Assembly (NCBI GenBank): GCA_003573635.1
Contig: QUTJ01031189.1
Span: forward strand, 1 to 10,262
Length of the DNA stretch: 10,262 bases
DNA from: Goniomonas avonlea
Lineage: Eukaryota; Cryptophyceae; Goniomonadida; Goniomonadaceae
Reading direction: 5' to 3'
Shown: in pieces, positions 6,158 through 10,262 of the stretch
Position numbering within the stretch: the stretch's first letter is position 1
How the letters are laid out: every line of letters starts with the position of its first letter
Program-made: the position numbers and the translations under genes
Notes under the pieces: generated by a model
The model's database searches: none
What the model was told of the DNA's origin: nothing
What the model saw: only the letters and a program-made list of their open reading frames with translations

Positions 6158-8903
6158 GATCGTCGTCCATGCTCAGGCCGGAATCGCCCATAAGCCCCAG
6201 GGAGCCACAATGGACCTGCTCCCCATCTCCGACAGCCCCCTCCACATTAATATCGTCAGGATTGAGCTCCGGCTCAGCGACGGGGTCCCCCATCACGGAC
6301 AAGTCGGGAGGGGGCGACCCCTCGGGAGCCACAAGGGCCAAGGGCTCGCCGAGGCTGTTGCGTTGACTCCCGACACTCCCACCTCCGCCTCCACCCGCCT
6401 GCGACGACGGCGTCGGCATGACGCCTGCTGGCAGGGTCTGGTGGTGCTGCTGGTGCTGCTGGTGCTGCTGCTGTTGCTGCTGCTGGACTTGGTGCTGCTG
6501 CTGGGCGGCTTGGGCCTGTTGCGCCTGCGCTGCTTGTTGTGCTTGCTGGGCCTGCAGGGAGGTTTGGTTTCAGGAGTAAGAAGGAGGCCGTTCTAGTGCT
6601 GTTCTCTGTGTGTTTGGAGAGGCTGTTGGCTTTGTGTTTTGTGCGCGCGAAACCAAGCTAGGGGAAGGATTTGCTAAGAACCAATTCTATTGTTGTTCTC
6701 TGTGCGAGACGCGATTTCGGGGACTCGGTGGTCTGAGAGCAGCGAGACCAGATTGTTGCAGCACACACATAAACAGGAGGTCTGTGGGATCTCGACACAC
6801 ACACACACACACTCGGAGAAAGTGGGAGGGGGGGCGGGGGGTCAGACAGACAGGGGTACAGACACAGAGGCAACCACGGGCGCACATAGTCACACGGACG
6901 CACAGACACACACACAAGCACAGACACACCTGGTGCCGTCGTCGCATCTGCATCTCCATCTGTGCCTGCTGATGCTGGTGCTGTAGTTGCTGGTGGTGCT
7001 GGGGGTGGAGATGGTGTGAGGAAGGCTGCTGCACCAGCTGCGGGCCAGGTTGTTGCGACGGAGACTGCGACATGTGCTGTGCCTGCATCATCTGTGGGTG
7101 CATGTGGCCCTGGTGCGCCTGGCTGGGGTGGCCCTGGTGCTGGGGGTGCTGGGGGAGCTGCTGTTGCATCTGCAGCTGTTGCATCTGCATCTGCTGGTGC
7201 TGCGGGATTTGGTGGGGGTGTGGCTGCTGGTGCTGGTGTGGGTGGGATTGCTGGACCTTCTGCTGTTGGGCCTGTTGCTGTTGCATGTGGATCTGAGTCG
7301 GGGACATGGGAGACATGGGCTGCTGTGCCATCTGCATCTGCATTTGCTGGTGCCAGCGTTGCTGTGGCTGCTGGTGCTGCTGGCGGTTTTGTTTCGGGCG
7401 GATGAGTTGAACCGGGACACTGTCGAGCCTGCGGGAAATCAGTCTCAGCGCCATGCAACAGAATTAAGTGCACGCACCAACTGGCAACAGACGTGATGTG
7501 ATTACGGAATTGAGTCATCAACTCCAAATTCTCTTCTACCTTGCCTTCGTTCAGGTTGCTGCGGATCTGCAAACGCGAGGTGAGAATCGAGCAACCAACG
7601 AAGAGGCTGTCAGGTACCTTGTCCACAATTGCCTGGCTCGCATCTAGACCGGCTCCGGCTTTGTGTTCTGGGGTGGACAACGCATCGCCCAACGAGCTGC
7701 TGACCCCGGCAATGGCTGAGCCCATCGGAGTGCCAATAGGTGTACCCATCGGGGTGTAGGCCATGTTCACTGGGCTGCTCATTTGCGGCCCACCGATGGG
7801 GCTAGAGACACCCATCATTGGGGAAGGGCTGACGATGAGTCCAATAGGGGTCCCTGGCATGCCCATTGGCGTTCCCGGCATCCCCATTTGCGTGCCAGAC
7901 ATCATGGGAGTGCTGGGTGGCATCCCCATGCCCGAAGCAGAGGACATACCCATTGGCGCTCCTTGCATTTGTGAGCGAGGATCGTAATAAACAGGCCCCC
8001 CAGGGCCAGACATCGCAGGATTCTGCTGAATCGGGGACGACGCCGCGACATGAGGAGGTCGCATTTGCATTGCAGACCCCTGCTGGATCGGATCCGCCAT
8101 TGGTTTTGCTAACTGACCCATAACTGGGTTTTCAAGTCCAGCGTGTCCATGCGTCATTCGCTGCGTGGGAGTGCGTTTGCATACGCGTTCTCAGGGAAAA
8201 ATGCAGACACTTACCAGATATCTCAGTCGGAGGGCGACGTCCCGAACGCTCTTGCCAGGGATCGCAGCAGCAAGAGCAACGTACCGTTGGATACTTCCAG
8301 GTCGGGATGGTGGGAGCCTGAACGTAAATTAGGACGAGAGGATTTAGCCGCCAAAATTCAATCGTACCGTTGCAAAGCCGCCTCGAGGGCTTCCTGCTCA
8401 GCCTGGGTCCATTTCTTCACATTGCTGGGAACAAAAAACGGAAAGGATTTCTCTCCCCCCCATCCTGAGTTATTATTGTGAGCAGGTGCGGGCTCTTGCG
8501 CCCCAGCACTAGAGTTCGAAGGGCCCGCCATCGCATCGCTTTCCGGAAAGGCCATGCTTTGGCTGGAATTGGTTGGCTGTTGCTCACGGAGATTGTCCGG
8601 GAACTGTGGTGCATGATTCTCTGGGAATGGTCGAAGCTCTGAACTTCCAGCGCCCCCTGAAGTGTTTCTGGCTTCTTCTGGCGGGTCGAAGGTAAAAGCA
8701 TCTTGATCGTCGCCACCCCGGCCCCACATGTCAGTTGATGCTTTTAACCCCCAGTTCGGGTTTTGGGTGTCAAAATCGGACTTGGTATCCCACCACTGCG
8801 CAAGAGCGTAAGCCAAAGAATTCGAATGGACGACACCGACCACATCGCTGTCCCCCATCCGGGGATCAAACTCGAGTTGATCATCGTCGTCCTCGTTGCG
8901 CAT
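6030..8903 (-). CDS. SANT/Myb-like, Gln-rich nuclear protein (DUF3755-like), complete, six exons
   Basis: Exons in transcript order are 8903-8368, 8317-8215, 8160-7618, 7566-7493, 7428-6930 and 6551-6030 (TAG), giving 758 residues. Introns are 50, 54, 51, 64 and 378 bases, all GT-AG with consistent phase. Residues 1-160 are acidic then Ser/Pro-rich. A single SANT/Myb-like domain spans about 163-213: KKWTQAEQEALEAALQ, then RYVALAAAIPGKSVRDVALR. This resembles the plant DUF3755 family, which as I recall has a WTPEEQ helix and KTVRDVALRCRW. About 214-385 is Met/Pro/Gly-rich with TPMGMPG repeats. About 386-419 is a predicted helix (IVDK then IRSNLNEGKVEENLELMTQF), comparable in position to a helix after the SANT domain in that plant family. 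About 420-625 is Gln/His/Met-rich, then a Gly stretch and an acidic tail with two GDRDDLD(E/D)SPGG repeats. It is probably a chromatin or transcription cofactor. The ATG at 8903 is the first in frame. Family assignment is moderate; the gene model is firmer. Confidence 0.8.
6442..6520. repeat. CAG/CAC trinucleotide-rich tract coding Gln/His
   Basis: On the minus strand this is an imperfect CAG, CAA and CAC run in the last exon of the SANT gene, coding a Gln-rich segment with interspersed His. Interruptions by CAC and CAA would tend to stabilise its length. Further Gln/Met codons of the same kind continue in the previous exon (about 6950-7370). Confidence 0.85.
6552..6929 (-). other. Long intron 5 of the SANT gene, rich in GT repeats
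   Basis: The donor GTGTGT at 6929 follows a codon-complete CAG, and the acceptor (CTCCCTGCAG, ending at 6552) precedes GCC in phase 0. This joins RRRHQ to AQQAQQ and keeps the Gln-rich frame open. At 378 bases it is several times longer than the other introns of this gene. It contains (AC)9 at 6795-6812 and a degenerate CA-rich stretch at 6843-6930, which read as GT on the transcript. Read-through gives Cys/Val/Leu-rich sequence, which is clearly not protein. Confidence 0.78.
6795..6812. repeat. (AC)9 microsatellite
   Basis: This is a pure AC run within intron 5 of the SANT gene. Together with the CA-rich sequence at 6843-6930, it makes the transcribed strand GT-rich close to the donor. Confidence 0.95.
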
Positions 8904-9359
8904 TGCAGACAACAACAAGGCCGACCAATATAGTCGATGACTACGGGTCTAAAAGTCACGCCGCACCAAACACTGTTTTGTTCGTCCGCGGCGAGCGAAC
9001 AAACCGCGCGATGCAGGCAGCGAACCACTGAGAAAACTCAGCAAGGTCAAAACTATCAACTGTCAACAGAGATGGTGGCCCCAACCCCCCAAGGGCCGAG
9101 GTTGCCCCCAACACGAGGGTTTTGTGAGGTAATTTGGAAACTCCACTCGTCAATATTATAATATGATAATATTGCCCTAATATTGATAAGGTTACCTATC
9201 TGAAAGTTGAAACTTCAAGGAGGTGGGGGTCCCGGTTCCGGTAACGAATCCGGTTCACTGGTTCGCTACTTCCTCGATACTGGACTTGAACGTTTGGACT
9301 TTGGTGCCCAGTGAAATTCACAGCTTGGTGGCGAGGTCGGTGGTCCGCTGGGAGACGCA
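8904..9359. promoter_or_regulatory. Divergent intergenic region between the SANT and ankyrin genes
   Basis: The two genes start head-to-head 456 bases apart, so both promoters probably lie here. Near the SANT gene, the transcribed strand has TATATTGG about 20-30 bases before the ATG (8922-8931). About 175-210 bases before the ankyrin ATG is an AT-rich island with a palindrome, listed separately. Three CCGGTT words cluster at about 9230-9260. No open frame here is convincing. Confidence 0.5.
9151..9185. promoter_or_regulatory. AT-rich palindrome with repeated TAATATTG
   Basis: CAATATTAT (9151-9159) pairs with ATAATATTG (9166-9174) across a 6-base loop, a perfect 9-bp inverted repeat. TAATATTG recurs in direct orientation at 9178-9185, 11 bases after its copy at 9167-9174. 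The island is sharply AT-rich against its surroundings and lies in the divergent intergenic region. A dimeric transcription-factor site is plausible but unproven. Confidence 0.55.
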
Positions 9360-10262
9360 ATGTCTCTCATGAATCTCGACCCGGCGCGACAGTTGACGAT
9401 CAAGCAGCAAATTTTGGAGAGAAAACGAATCAAGGTGGCAAACTCGGTTGTCGATGCGGTCGAGCGCGCCGACTGCAAGCAGCTACAGGAGATCCTTGAA
9501 AAGGATCGAAAATTTGTCAACCTTTCGGTCGTTGACCTTGCGGGACAGACGCCATTGCATCGCGCAGCCGCCGGTGCCACAGCAGGAGGGATGATTGAGG
9601 TTGTGCGGGTCCTCATACTCGCCAGAGCCGATGTCAACGCCCAGGACAACATGGGGAGCACGCCATTGCACTGTGCAGCAAGGTTGTCCTTTTCCAGTGC
9701 ACTCCACCGTTCGTCATTATGACAGTGGCTGGCAGGAGTGGTGAGCCAGAGGCAGTCCGCGCTTTGTACGAAGCCGAGAAGCAGTTGCTGGAGGAGGACA
9801 CGACGTTCGGAGACATTGTGGACACAGTCGTCGATGCCGTAAATGTCTCCATTTCTGATTATGTAAATAATTGTGCGTAAGCCGTGGATCCTCATTGTTC
9901 TTTAGGGTGGCGAAACCGCTCTGCACTGGGCCTGTCGCCTTGGGTTCCTGGACGTTGCCAGTCAGTTGGTGGATCTTGGTGTTCCAGGTTTGTGCTGAGC
10001 CGCTTCGAGTGTGGGTCCGTAATTTGTCCATGGCAGTCAACGCCCAAGATAAGTATGGAAACACTGCGCTCCACCGAGCACTAACCAGCGAGGTCTGCCT
10101 TCCAGGTCACCGTACGTGGCTGACACAACCGCAGGTTGCTGCGCTGCTAATGGTCTCAGGCGCAGACCTGGAAGTTCACGACTGGAATCAACAGACCCCA
10201 CTTGTGTCTGCTGCTCGTGATGGCCGAATTGTACGTACTGCTGCAAAGTTCTTGCCCCCCCC
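9360..10262 (+). CDS. Ankyrin-repeat protein, 5' part (cut at right edge)
   Basis: Proposed exons are 9360-9682, 9736-9862, 9906-9987, 10037-10092 and 10135-10230, 228 residues so far. A GTACGT donor at 10231 begins an intron that leaves the window. Complete introns are 53, 43, 49 and 42 bases. The N-terminus (1-55) is charged and helical (KQQILERKRIKVAN). Ankyrin signatures follow: TPLHRAA (64-70), GMIEVVRVLILARADVNAQD (77-96), TPLHCAA (101-107), TALHWAC (154-160), GFLDVASQLVDLG, VNAQDKYGNTALHRAL, LLMVSGADLEV, then TPLVSAARDGRI. A 45-residue acidic insert (about 108-150) separates repeats two and three. The donor at 9845 is an alternative to 9863; both are phase 0 and differ by six residues (VSISDY). 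The 42-base intron at 10093 is stopless, but splicing it gives better ankyrin spacing. Ankyrin repeats bind partner proteins; no specific role can be named. Confidence 0.85.

Noticed and set aside
6962-7405. Plus-strand Ala/Gly/Val-rich and Leu-rich frames
   Set aside because: They are antisense readings of CAG, ATG and CCA-rich coding repeats of the SANT gene.
6658-8157. 499-residue uninterrupted minus-strand frame as the true protein
   Set aside because: After the 51-base 3n intron and the real junction at 7493/7428 it continues in the wrong frame, with Ala/Pro low complexity and GT-repeat sequence. The spliced model restores Gln-rich sequence and the conserved helix.
9151-9185. Viral replication-origin stem-loop resembling TAATATT-type nonanucleotides
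   Set aside because: The nonanucleotide TAATATTAC is not present, the loop differs, and no replication gene is nearby.
9230-9310. tRNA-like words (GGTTC, GAATCC)
   Set aside because: No cloverleaf with matching acceptor and anticodon arms can be folded by eye.

Overview
The window is nuclear DNA from a compact, intron-rich, probably unicellular eukaryote. Three genes can be spliced from sequence alone. Their introns are GT-AG, mostly 42-69 bases long, often with a CTGAC, CTCAC or CTAAT-like branch site a few bases before the acceptor. Exon junctions restore continuous protein families. TAA, TAG and TGA all act as stops, so the standard code fits. Coding parts are moderately GC-rich. The lineage is not resolved. 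A vacuolar ATPase subunit is universal, but one gene resembles a SANT-domain family (DUF3755) that I know mainly from plants, so an alga or another protist is likely.

Layout, left to right. (1) 2-1181, plus strand: the 3' end of an unrecognised Gly/Pro/Gln-rich protein, cut by the left edge, with a long intron carrying a (TC)27 tract. (2) 1182-2511: no convincing gene; it holds a diverged direct duplication, with a CAACCTC-type minisatellite inside the second copy. (3) 2512-3231, plus: a small multi-pass membrane protein of unknown family, perhaps with one in-frame intron. (4) 3584-4683, plus: a complete eight-exon gene for V-type ATPase subunit D. (5) 4684-6029: gene-poor, with a two-copy 55-bp repeat, two GATC-rich minisatellite blocks and a hairpin between them. 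(6) 6030-8903, minus: a six-exon gene for a 758-residue nuclear-type protein with one SANT/Myb-like domain, a short helical block, and long Met/Pro- and Gln-rich tails. Its stop codon lies inside the second minisatellite. (7) 8904-9359: a divergent intergenic region with an AT-rich palindrome. (8) 9360 to the right edge, plus: the 5' part of an ankyrin-repeat gene.

The genes do not form an obvious pathway. V-ATPase subunit D is housekeeping; the SANT/Q-rich protein looks like a transcriptional or chromatin factor; the ankyrin protein is a generic interaction scaffold. The SANT and ankyrin genes are head-to-head and may share a promoter region. No mobile element, CRISPR array or RNA gene was recognised. 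The most distinctive features are the minisatellite that crosses a stop codon, several stopless introns whose length is a multiple of three, and the microsatellites confined to the two long introns.
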